Positions 9,534 to 17,520 of a DNA stretch of 36,977 nucleotides are shown in pieces. This stretch comes from an uncultured Alistipes sp. (GTDB lineage Bacteria > Bacteroidota > Bacteroidia > Bacteroidales > Rikenellaceae), in assembly GCA_958449275.1 (NCBI GenBank), contig CAUDHE010000012.1, forward strand, positions 1 to 36,977, given 5' to 3'. Under the pieces are notes generated by a model. It did not search any database. It worked only from the letters and a program-made list of their open reading frames with translations, and was not told the DNA's origin. A program made the translations under genes and the position numbers. Positions within the stretch are counted from its first letter, which is position 1. Every line of letters starts with the position of its first letter.

Positions 9534-9566
9534 AAAAAAACGCCTGCCGAAATGTCTCGGCAGGCG
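9534..9566 (-). terminator. Intrinsic terminator of ppiD and the long minus-strand run
   Basis: On the minus strand a perfect 10-bp stem (CGCCTGCCGA / TCGGCAGGCG) with a six-base loop is followed by seven T residues. It lies 26 bases past the ppiD stop. Confidence 0.92.
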
Positions 9567-9591
9567 CAAAACCTAAAAATATATATTCGCA

Positions 9592-11625
9592 TTAGAAATA
9601 CTTGCCACGCAGATCCTCGATCTCCGACATGCGCTGCAAAGCCATAACGGCCGACTGGAGCGACATGTTCTCGCGAGTAGCCTGAAGGCGAACCTTCTCG
9701 GCCTCGGCAGTCTGAACATCGCTCTTGGCGATATCGTCCACGACGAACACCACGGCCGACGAATAACCCTTAACGGGCTCCGAAACCTTGCCCGTCTGCT
9801 CGGTAGCGGCGATAGCGCCCACCACACGAGGCTCGAAACCGAGATCGCCGACTGTGAAATCGTTGAAACGAAGTTCCGAGAAATCGACTGCCTCCGCACC
9901 GACGTTCTTGGCTATCTCGTCGATAGACGAACCTGCGAGTTTAGCCTTAAGCAGATCGAACTTCTTGTCGCGACCCAAAGTTTGGGCGATCGAGAAACTT
10001 ACGTCCTCCACGGGAGTATATTTCGAATCGTCTATTTCGGTCAGCATGGCGACGGCATATCCGTCATTACCCAAATTGAAGATCTCCGAAATCTCGCCCT
10101 CCTTGGCTCCGTAAGCCCAGCGAACCATCTCACGCGAGTCCTCCAATCCGGCCAGCTCGCGATCGCCCTGCGAGATGCGAGCGACACGAGGCGTCACGGC
10201 GGCGGCATTGGCGGCGGCGTTGAACTTGTCTATCGAACCCTTGCCGTCGACAGAGAAGATGCTCGCCGCATTGTGGATATTGCGGCGCGTAGCCGACGAA
10301 GCCTCGACGGGATAGGTGATCGTGCCTACCAAAACGTGCTTCTTGGGAGCATCGGCGCGGGTGATCTTCATGATCTGAACAGCATCGCCCATATCCAACT
10401 TTACGATATCGCCTTTCTTGGCATCGGCCAATCGGTCGGCGATCTCGGTCGAGAACGACGAGAAAGGCATGACGCCCAGTTCTCCGCCGTTCTGCGCCGT
10501 AGCGGGATAAGCCGAGTAGCGAGCCGCTGCGGCAGCGAAATCGCCGCCCGCCTTGAGCGCGGTGAACAAGCTGTCGGCCAAATCGGCCTCCTGCGCGGGG
10601 AGAACGATGTGGCTCAGGCCGATAGAATCGGGAGCACTCTTGGCAGCGATGGCACGCGACATAACCCACTCGTTGGCCTTAAGGACGGGACCGTACTGCT
10701 CGCCGTCGAGCAACACCGCCTCGTCGGCACCCAGCTGAGCAGCCGAAACATAGTGGTCGGCGATCGTGCCCTTTATGTTCTTACGAACGAATGCGCGTAC
10801 ATCCTCGGCGGCGGCGAACTCCTCGCCCGCGGCGCGAACCTCTTTCTCCAACGCCAGCATGTCGTCGTCGGTGGGAGTCACCTCGAACAGCACGTAAGAG
10901 ATGGCGCGGTGAGGCAATTTCTTATAAGAATTCTTATGTTCGTCGTAATACTTCTTGATCTCGGAATTCGACACCGTTACGGTAGAGTCAGCTATCGAGT
11001 TGTATTTGAGCGCTACCAGACGACCCGAACGGCTCTCGTTAGCCGCCGCTACGCCCTCCTGCACCTCCAACGAGTTGGCGTATACGCCTGCCTTTACCAC
11101 ACCCATGAATTTAGACATCATGCGGTCGAGCGCGGCCTGCGAATTCAGATACGACCAGAATGCCTGATACTGAGGATTGGCGCTCATCTGAGAGAGGTAT
11201 GAGGTAATCATCGCGACATCGTAACCGCCGGTCTGGGGATCGGCGAAAGCGTTGTAGAACACCTGCGAAGGGTGCTCGCCGCTCAACATGGCCATGCGCT
11301 CGGCATCCGAAACCGCGATGCCCATATCCTCGAATCCCGGGATAAGCAGATGCTTGGCTACCAGAGCCTGCCAAGTGGCGTTGGCCAAAGCGTCGGCCTG
11401 CTCGTTCGAAGCCTCCGAAGCACCGTTATTGGCCTTAACGATCTCGTATTCATTGATATACTCCGAATAACTGATCTTGTCGCCGTTGATGACGCCCACT
11501 TTGGGATCGTTATCCGAGAAACCCATCTCCGTTCTCAGAGAAAAGATAAATGCCAAAAGCGCCAGCGCGATGACTACCGAAAGCGCAACGCCGAATTTGG
11601 TTCTTAATGTGTTTAGACTCGCCAT
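9592..11625 (-). CDS. ppiD: Periplasmic peptidyl-prolyl cis-trans isomerase / foldase, PpiD type
   Basis: The 677-residue membrane-anchored chaperone helps fold proteins leaving the Sec translocon. A short cytosolic start and one membrane span (about residues 12-30, VALSVVIALALLAFIF) are followed by a SurA-like N-terminal domain (GVINGDKISYSEYINEYE). The parvulin domain lies near residues 340-440: GLSHIVLP, then FAAAAARYSAYPATAQNGGELGVM, the characteristic end of a parvulin strand. A helical C-terminal part follows, ending KYF. This layout, anchor plus SurA_N plus parvulin, is that of PpiD rather than soluble SurA. It is the last gene of the mfd-to-ppiD run, but it has a promoter element of its own. 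Confidence 0.93.
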   Translation of the reverse strand: MASLNTLRTKFGVALSVVIALALLAFIFSLRTEMGFSDNDPKVGVINGDKISYSEYINEYEIVKANNGASEASNEQADALANATWQALVAKHLLIPGFEDMGIAVSDAERMAMLSGEHPSQVFYNAFADPQTGGYDVAMITSYLSQMSANPQYQAFWSYLNSQAALDRMMSKFMGVVKAGVYANSLEVQEGVAAANESRSGRLVALKYNSIADSTVTVSNSEIKKYYDEHKNSYKKLPHRAISYVLFEVTPTDDDMLALEKEVRAAGEEFAAAEDVRAFVRKNIKGTIADHYVSAAQLGADEAVLLDGEQYGPVLKANEWVMSRAIAAKSAPDSIGLSHIVLPAQEADLADSLFTALKAGGDFAAAAARYSAYPATAQNGGELGVMPFSSFSTEIADRLADAKKGDIVKLDMGDAVQIMKITRADAPKKHVLVGTITYPVEASSATRRNIHNAASIFSVDGKGSIDKFNAAANAAAVTPRVARISQGDRELAGLEDSREMVRWAYGAKEGEISEIFNLGNDGYAVAMLTEIDDSKYTPVEDVSFSIAQTLGRDKKFDLLKAKLAGSSIDEIAKNVGAEAVDFSELRFNDFTVGDLGFEPRVVGAIAATEQTGKVSEPVKGYSSAVVFVVDDIAKSDVQTAEAEKVRLQATRENMSLQSAVMALQRMSEIEDLRGKYF

Positions 11626-11744
11626 AATTTGTTATGTTGTTATTTACTTTATCCTCGTTCTCCTCGTTCGCAAAGCGCACGCACCGCCACGCAAAGAGCA
11701 GCCATACGCATACCGAAACACGGATTACATTCCGTTTTGGCGAC

Positions 11745-11752
11745 CAAAGATA
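11745..11752 (-). promoter_or_regulatory. Bacteroidota -7 promoter element for ppiD
   Basis: On the minus strand the sequence is TATCTTTG, an exact TAnnTTTG match, about 120 bases upstream of the ppiD ATG and inside the gap after the CNNM gene. The -33 region is weak. It suggests that ppiD can be expressed separately from the genes upstream. Confidence 0.5.
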
Positions 11753-11796
11753 GTAAAATAAATCCGATTAGCTACATATTATTGAATATATTTTTG

Positions 11797-13071
11797 TTAC
11801 CTCGTCTTGACGCGGGCAAGCTCCACACGGGTACGGGCCGTGCGCAGAATCTTTATCTCGAAGCGGTCGGTAAGAAGCATTTCGCCCGACGAGGGAATGC
11901 CTCCGTAATTGCGGATGATGTATCCTGCGAGGGTATCGTACTCGTCGCTCTCCTCTATGCCCAGATCGTAACGCTCGTTGAGATACTCGACCTCGAGTCG
12001 GCACGAAAAGACATATTCATTCTCGCCCACCTGCTTCTCGACCGTCTTCTGCACGTCGTGCTCGTCCTCGATATCGCCGAAAATCTGCTCCAGCACATCT
12101 TCCATCGATATTATGCCGGCCGTACCGCCGAATTCGTCGATCACCACCGCAACGCTCGACTTGCGTTTGATGAAGTTCTGCAACAGCGTTTGCAGGGGCA
12201 GCGTCTCGGCCACGTAATCGACCTTCATGAGCACCTGCTCGACAGAGGCGGGTTTGTTGAAAAGGCTCTTGGAATTGACGTATCCGACTATATTGTCGAT
12301 ACTCTCGCGCCAAACGAATATTCGCGAAAAATTGGACTCCACGAAACGTTGCGTCAGCTCCTCGATGGTGGTGTCGACATCCGCGGCCTCGACATCCACG
12401 CGCGAGACCATGCAGTCGCGGACACGAAGATCGGCGAAATCCAGAGCATTCTGGAAAAGTTTGATCTCCTCCTCGTCGTCGCGCTGCAACTCCACGTCGT
12501 CACCGTCGACCAGATTCACCAGATCCTCGCGGTTGAACGTGTAGGCTATGCTGCGGCCGTCGCTGCGGCGACCGAACAGGCGAAGAATGGCATAGGAGAG
12601 CCATGTGGTGAGAATGGCCGCGGGATAGAGCAGCAGATAGAAAAAGTATATTACGGGCGAGAAAAACTCGTAATAGAAATTGGGGTTCTTTTTGACGATC
12701 GATTTGGGCATGAATTCTCCGCAGAAAAGTATCACGACCGTGGAAACGACCGTCTCGAGCAATACCGATCCGTGCAAGGCCATGCTCTCCCACCCCGCCG
12801 CCGAGGCCAGAAGCCGCAGAAGCAGAGACATGCAGAGCGAATACACCACCAGGCAGATGTTGTTGCCCACCAATATGGTCGTAATGTACTGCCCGGGGTG
12901 GCGTTCGAAAACACGAGCCATGAAATCGAACATGGGACTCTGTTTGCGGTCGATCTCCTCGCGCAAACGGTTCTTGCTCAGAAAAGCGATCTCCATGCCC
13001 GAAAAAAACGCCGACAGCAGAAGCATTACGCATATCAGTATCACGGAGTTGACAAATGCGGCGGAATCCAT
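11797..13071 (-). CDS. CNNM/CorC-like membrane protein with CBS domains (hemolysin family, GldE-like)
   Basis: The 424-residue product has an N-terminal DUF21 (CNNM) membrane domain of about four helices within residues 8-160, with the family segment SAFFSGMEIAFLS, GNNICLV and GEFMPKSI. A pair of CBS domains follows (about 215-330: RDCMVSRVDVEAAD, SRIFVWRESIDNIVGYV, VIDEFGGTAGIISMEDVLE), then a C-terminal CorC/HlyC domain (about 345-424). CNNM proteins are linked to magnesium or cobalt export; the Bacteroidota homologue GldE is named from gliding genetics. The transported ion cannot be told from sequence. Bacteroidales commonly keep it between lptC and ppiD, as here. Confidence 0.92.
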   Translation of the reverse strand: MDSAAFVNSVILICVMLLLSAFFSGMEIAFLSKNRLREEIDRKQSPMFDFMARVFERHPGQYITTILVGNNICLVVYSLCMSLLLRLLASAAGWESMALHGSVLLETVVSTVVILFCGEFMPKSIVKKNPNFYYEFFSPVIYFFYLLLYPAAILTTWLSYAILRLFGRRSDGRSIAYTFNREDLVNLVDGDDVELQRDDEEEIKLFQNALDFADLRVRDCMVSRVDVEAADVDTTIEELTQRFVESNFSRIFVWRESIDNIVGYVNSKSLFNKPASVEQVLMKVDYVAETLPLQTLLQNFIKRKSSVAVVIDEFGGTAGIISMEDVLEQIFGDIEDEHDVQKTVEKQVGENEYVFSCRLEVEYLNERYDLGIEESDEYDTLAGYIIRNYGGIPSSGEMLLTDRFEIKILRTARTRVELARVKTR

Positions 13072-13119
13072 ATTTATAACCTGAAAAATAAGGGAATATC
13101 AATCTTAGGCTTATCGATT

Positions 13120-13200
13120 GCGGGCAGCAGTCGACCGAAAGAGCGACAACCGGCCTCCGTATGGCGAGGCTGCGGCCCGTACGGCCCGAAAGAGCCGCCC
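13120..13200 (+). repeat. Intergenic palindromic repeat, family 1, copy C
   Basis: The segment CGGCCTCCGTATGGCGAGGC at 13151-13170, continuing as TGCGGCCCGTACGG, is the family-1 core. It ends in a short imperfect hairpin at 13182-13197 (CGGC...GCCG). The repeat is oriented against the flanking minus-strand genes lptC and CNNM. The remaining gap (13201-13287) shows no gene. There is no T-run after the hairpin, so it does not look like a terminator. Confidence 0.65.
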
Positions 13201-13287
13201 GACATCAATCCGACATTGCATGCCTAAAACAGACTGTTCCTAAAAATAATACAATACGTTACAATAAAAACATCGCGGCTACGGACG

Positions 13288-13992
13288 TTACTCGACCCTC
13301 GCGGCAGAGCGTTCGGTCGGAGCGGCGGAAGCGGCCGGTTTTACGGCGACGGACTGCTCGGAAGACTCGGAAGTTTCGGAACGGTCGTCGTCGGTACGGC
13401 CCGAAGCATAGGCTTCGGCCTCTTCGCGCGAGGTGAAATAGGTCACTCCGTCCAGCTTGCGATAGGTAAGGTCGTTCATCGATTCGTCGGTCTCGAAACC
13501 CTCGCAATTATACACCTCGTCACCATCCACGATCTTGGAATCGACATTGGAATAGATACGTCCCGTAGCCTGATTCCAAAACAGTTGCGACGTGAAGAGC
13601 TTCTTGCCGTCGGATTTGGTGACTACTACGTCGCCCTTGGCCTCCCACAGACGACGGTTACCGTAGTTTATGGCATAATTCGAGGTCAGAACAGCCGACT
13701 CGGCAGCGGTGGAATCCTTCTCGAACACGGTGATCTTTATACCCTTGCGGAATTCGCGATAGGGATCGCGCGCCTGACCGTATCCCTCCAGCAACGGTGT
13801 CTCGAAATGGTAGGACTTGCGACCGTTTTCGGACATCGAGATCGAAAGATTCTCGCTATATTCCGTCATCAGATTCTCCGTCCCCGCCTCGTCGACGACA
13901 GTGCGGTCCGACTCACACGAGAATAGCAAGATAGCACTCCCCGCAAAAGGGAGTGCTATTGCCAAATATCGTCTCAGTGAGAGTATGTTCAT
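13288..13992 (-). CDS. lptC: LPS export ABC transporter periplasmic protein LptC
   Basis: The 234-residue product passes lipopolysaccharide from the LptBFG transporter towards LptA. A lipoprotein signal ends in the lipobox LLFSC (Cys26), so Bacteroidota LptC is here probably a lipoprotein rather than held by a membrane span. The middle has the LptC/OstA beta-jellyroll pattern (GIKITVFEKDS, SNYAINY, LWEAKGDVVVTKSDG, LFWNQATGRIYSN, DGDEVYNCEGFETD). The last 35 or so residues, after EAYASG, are rich in Ser, Glu, Asp and Ala and look disordered, an extension beyond the conserved fold. The gene starts 8 bases after the TPR gene stop, so the two are probably translated together. Confidence 0.9.
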   Translation of the reverse strand: MNILSLRRYLAIALPFAGSAILLFSCESDRTVVDEAGTENLMTEYSENLSISMSENGRKSYHFETPLLEGYGQARDPYREFRKGIKITVFEKDSTAAESAVLTSNYAINYGNRRLWEAKGDVVVTKSDGKKLFTSQLFWNQATGRIYSNVDSKIVDGDEVYNCEGFETDESMNDLTYRKLDGVTYFTSREEAEAYASGRTDDDRSETSESSEQSVAVKPAASAAPTERSAARVE

Positions 13993-14000
13993 AGAAATCC

Positions 14001-15347
14001 TTATCTGTAACGCACCGTCGTGGTGACACCGTTAGCGAAGCCGTGGGTGATGGTGTAACGTGCGCCGTTAGAAAGCTCGGCGAAGAAACACTCCTCCTTG
14101 GTGGGGAACGCCTGACGATAACTGTTCATCATAGCCTGAGCGACTTTCAAAATCTCGGGCTCCGAAGCCAGCAGCGAAACGGCTTGGCTCATAGAGTCGT
14201 AAGCGGCCCAGTAGCAGGCCTGACACTTGATCTCCGAGCAATTGGCCGAAGCGGCGTAGCACTGACTCTGGATGAAGTAGGCGAAACCGTTCTCGGGATT
14301 GAGATTCTTGACCTCCTTGGCAGCCTCCATGGCAGCCGCGTAGTTCTTGGTATTCAAACCGATCATACCCACGCGGACGTAAAGTTTCTCCTTCTCGGCG
14401 GGATCGGTCTCGACCGAAAGAGCCTCGTCGAGATACTTCATGGCCTTATCGAACTCCGAACGGTTCTGGAAACCCTGAGCGAGGAACAGAGCGATCTCCG
14501 ACGAAGGCTTGATCTCGTAATACTTCTCGGCGATGGTGAAAAAGAAATCGCTGTCGCAATTGGCGCGCGACATAAGGGTTACGGCCTGATAGAGCAGAGT
14601 CTCGTCGTCGGGAGCATCGGCCAGCTTCTTGCCGAACAACGCCTCCAGATTCTCGCAACTTGCGGCGCCGCTCGAACCGAACGCACCCTCGAACTGATCC
14701 TTATAGGCCATATCGTCTTCGCCGATGCCGTCGAACACGGGGCCGAGGCGGTCGTACTCCGAAATTACCTGCGTAGCGTCGATATGGTCGTTCTTATAAT
14801 CCTCGCACAAATTGGCGAAATAGATGGTAACCAACTCCAAATCGGGTTTGCCCTTCTTCTCCTCGGTGGCGGCGATGGCCTCGAGGAACACCTTGCGGAT
14901 ACCCTCGCGATCCTCGGGCTTGTAGTTCAGGTACTCCTTGGCCTTGCGGTCCAAGATATAGTCCTTGCCGTACTTCGAGTGATCGGCGTAGTTGGCCAGA
15001 CGGATGTCGTAAAGCAACATCAACGAGTCGATCATAACGGCCTTTTCCTCCTCGGTCTCGGCGCGATTGATCTTGTTCTTATATAATTTGATACCGTTGG
15101 TATAGATGTTCAAAGACGCTTTGGGGCATTTGTTCAGCAACTTCTGCAAATAATCGGCAGCGAGGTCGTAGTTGCGATTGTCGACAGCCTCCTTGAGGAA
15201 CTGGCTGTTGAGCATGTTCTCCTTACGCTCGGCACCGCTCTCTCCCCACATGGCATACTTCGGGTCGTCATAATTGATGTCCTGCGCCCACGCCGACAAC
15301 CCCACGGCGGCGAAAGCCATCACCAAAACAAATTTCAACTTTTTCAT
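14001..15347 (-). CDS. Secreted TPR-repeat protein
   Basis: The 448-residue product has a clear signal peptide (MKKLKFVLVMAFAAVGLSAWAQ, cut after about residue 21), so it is periplasmic or attached to the outer membrane. Helical repeats of TPR type run through most of the length: NYDLAADYLQKLLNKCP near 60-76, EFDKAMKYLDEALSVETDPAEKEKLYVRVGMI and NYAAAMEAAKEVKNLNPENGFAYF near 300-360. The C-terminal part (SNGARYTITHGFANGVTTTVRYR) is beta-like. It keeps a constant place between an outer-membrane barrel gene and lptC in Bacteroidales, which suggests a role in envelope assembly; the exact function is not known to me. Confidence 0.85.
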   Translation of the reverse strand: MKKLKFVLVMAFAAVGLSAWAQDINYDDPKYAMWGESGAERKENMLNSQFLKEAVDNRNYDLAADYLQKLLNKCPKASLNIYTNGIKLYKNKINRAETEEEKAVMIDSLMLLYDIRLANYADHSKYGKDYILDRKAKEYLNYKPEDREGIRKVFLEAIAATEEKKGKPDLELVTIYFANLCEDYKNDHIDATQVISEYDRLGPVFDGIGEDDMAYKDQFEGAFGSSGAASCENLEALFGKKLADAPDDETLLYQAVTLMSRANCDSDFFFTIAEKYYEIKPSSEIALFLAQGFQNRSEFDKAMKYLDEALSVETDPAEKEKLYVRVGMIGLNTKNYAAAMEAAKEVKNLNPENGFAYFIQSQCYAASANCSEIKCQACYWAAYDSMSQAVSLLASEPEILKVAQAMMNSYRQAFPTKEECFFAELSNGARYTITHGFANGVTTTVRYR

Positions 15348-15412
15348 GTAATCTAAGGTTTATTAGTTTTTTATAGCTATTGCGTAGTATCATCGTCGCC
15401 AATCCGCCGACG

Positions 15413-16795
15413 CTACTCGAACTTGTAGCGCGTAAACCAGCGGTCTTCGCCGAACATGCTGAGTCCGAGAGATAATTTATAATAATTCTGCTTGACCAGC
15501 CCCACCCGCTTGTTGTCGATGGTGACCGTCTTGTTCTTCGGGTCGCGCATGCCGAATTCGAATCCGACATCGATCGACGAGCGGCCGAACAGCTTCACGG
15601 GGAATCCCACGCCCGCGGTAACCGCATACTGGGCGATCTTGCTGCCCGCGAAGGTCTGATAATAGTCGCCGTAACGGAATCCGAGGCGATACGACATGCG
15701 GTTGAGATAGTTGCGCACGTCGATGGGACGCGGCGTGATCTCGAAACCCGCCTTTACGGTGTGAGTATTGTTATACGCCACTTTCACTCCCTTGCTGCCG
15801 CTCTCCAGATAATCGGCGTTCTCGTCGCCCCAATTCTGGTAAACCCAATCCACACCCGTGCGGAAACGCTGGGTCTGATAGAAGACTCCCGCAGCCAGCT
15901 GACGCGGAAGACGCAAAGGCAATGCCTTATCGGTCTCGTTGCGCACCACCGACGTAAGCATATTGTCGACATATACGTACTTAACCATTCCTGGCTTCAG
16001 CGCGCCGCCGATGTCGTAGGTGGCGCCGAACGTAAGCGCACGCTTGGAATTCATGATGGCCGCCCACTGCAAACCGAACTGGGCCTTTATCTTAGACACG
16101 TCGTAGGTGTCGATACCCGTGGTAGAGGAGTATTCGCCGCTACCCGTAATCACATCCGTAATAACGGAGTTATAATTACGTTTTATGTCGCCCCAATAAT
16201 AGAGCATGGCCACGCCTACCGACAGACGCTTGAACGGTCGCCATCCCACGCCCGCTTTCACCTCAGTAACGTCGCCCTCGCCGTAATACTGGTAACGCAC
16301 GCGGCCCACGTTGCCCGCCACGTCCGACGACAAGTCGTCGTTATACATATTGTAACCCACATTGCTGTAAGGCGAAAGGCTGAAGCCGAATCCCAAGCCT
16401 TTCATGATGGGAAACTGGAACGCTATCTCGTGAAAATTGATCGAGTTATAGGCCGTCTTGACATTCGTCGCCGACGAAGCGTCGTATTTGGTTTGAGCGT
16501 TGCGGAAATGGCCCGCATCGATCGCGAAATCGAACAGAAAGCTCTTCTGAGGGGTGTTGGCGTAAGCCGCAGGGTTGAGCAGGTTGACCGAAACAGTAGA
16601 CTGCATCGCAACGCCCACGCCGCCCATAGAGCGCATAATCGTATTGCCCTGCGTGGCCAATTCGCCCAATCCGTACATCGAATAGGGCGAGTAGGTGTTT
16701 ATACTGCTCGTCAACGTTTGTGCCGAAGCCCCCAGAGGTATCGCTGTCGCGACGGCCACCGCCGCTCCGATTATCCGCTTATTCAATTTTTGCAT
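15413..16795 (-). CDS. Outer-membrane beta-barrel protein of unknown role (FadL-like fold possible)
   Basis: The 460-residue product starts with a signal peptide ending near ASAQ (residue 25). The mature part is full of alternating strands rich in Gly, Tyr and aromatic residues, for example GLGFGFSLSPYSNVGYNMY, KRLSVGVAMLYYWGDI and SYRLGFRYGDYYQTFAG, and ends RYKFE, with an aromatic residue close to the end as in barrel proteins. The early segment SPYSMYGLGELATQGNTIMRSMGGVGVAMQ and NLLNPAAYANTP resembles the N-terminal region of FadL/PorV-like barrels. Its start lies inside the end of coaX (overlap of 17 bases), so translation is probably coupled. The substrate or partner is unknown. Confidence 0.82.
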   Translation of the reverse strand: MQKLNKRIIGAAVAVATAIPLGASAQTLTSSINTYSPYSMYGLGELATQGNTIMRSMGGVGVAMQSTVSVNLLNPAAYANTPQKSFLFDFAIDAGHFRNAQTKYDASSATNVKTAYNSINFHEIAFQFPIMKGLGFGFSLSPYSNVGYNMYNDDLSSDVAGNVGRVRYQYYGEGDVTEVKAGVGWRPFKRLSVGVAMLYYWGDIKRNYNSVITDVITGSGEYSSTTGIDTYDVSKIKAQFGLQWAAIMNSKRALTFGATYDIGGALKPGMVKYVYVDNMLTSVVRNETDKALPLRLPRQLAAGVFYQTQRFRTGVDWVYQNWGDENADYLESGSKGVKVAYNNTHTVKAGFEITPRPIDVRNYLNRMSYRLGFRYGDYYQTFAGSKIAQYAVTAGVGFPVKLFGRSSIDVGFEFGMRDPKNKTVTIDNKRVGLVKQNYYKLSLGLSMFGEDRWFTRYKFE

Positions 16796-17510
16796 TGTAC
16801 TCTAAAATTCTGTTCAATCCGCAAATCACCAACTCGCGGTTTGCAAATATCGTATTTTTAATTCTCTTAACAAAGTATTTTGCGTCGCCGCCCGTAAAAA
16901 TTACGGATAAATCCCCTTTTTTTTCGGTCAGACGCGATATATGGCCTTCTATTTCGTACGTCACGCCCTGCATCACGCCCTGCTCGATCGCTTCGCGGGT
17001 GGAGCGTCCGAGCGTAGAGACTACCTCCGTCGCCGAGCATTCGGGCAGCCGCGAGGTGTAGTCGTGCAGAGCGCGGAAACGCATGCGAACCCCCGGCGAT
17101 ATGTTGCCGCCGCGAAACACTCCGTCGGTCACCAGATCGACGGTTATGGCGGTGCCGAAATCGACTATGAGGCAATTTCGGCTGCCTGTCAGCGCCACGG
17201 CACCCACTGCCGCGGCCAGTCTGTCGGCGCCGAGGGTTTCGGGCGTGAGGTAGGCGTTGCCTATTGGCACTGGGGTCGACGGCGACATCTCCAAAACCCG
17301 CAGACCCCGAGCGCGCAGCCGTTCCGCCGTCGCACCCGCATCGACGCCCGTGGAGGCCACTATGCCGCGCCCGACGGCGGGATACTCGTCGAGCATGGCG
17401 CAAATGTCGGACTCTGTGGGAGACGCGAACGCACGCATGGCAACCACGTCGTCGCCGGCCGTCACCGCCACCTTGACGAGCGAATTGCCTATGTCCACTA
17501 TAAGATTCAT
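16779..17510 (-). CDS. coaX: Type III pantothenate kinase
   Basis: The 243-residue product phosphorylates pantothenate, the first step of coenzyme A synthesis. It is of the ASKHA-fold type III class: phosphate-1 motif DIGNS (residues 6-10, Asp6), the pantothenate-site segment PETLGADRLAAAVGA (Asp96 is the candidate catalytic base) and the DFGTAITVD strand (Asp117), then GGNISPGVRMR. Length and motif order fit the family. It starts 10 bases after the mfd stop and overlaps the next gene at its end. Confidence 0.95.
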   Translation of the reverse strand: MNLIVDIGNSLVKVAVTAGDDVVAMRAFASPTESDICAMLDEYPAVGRGIVASTGVDAGATAERLRARGLRVLEMSPSTPVPIGNAYLTPETLGADRLAAAVGAVALTGSRNCLIVDFGTAITVDLVTDGVFRGGNISPGVRMRFRALHDYTSRLPECSATEVVSTLGRSTREAIEQGVMQGVTYEIEGHISRLTEKKGDLSVIFTGGDAKYFVKRIKNTIFANRELVICGLNRILEYNAKIE

Positions 17511-17520
17511 TGTCCCCGAA

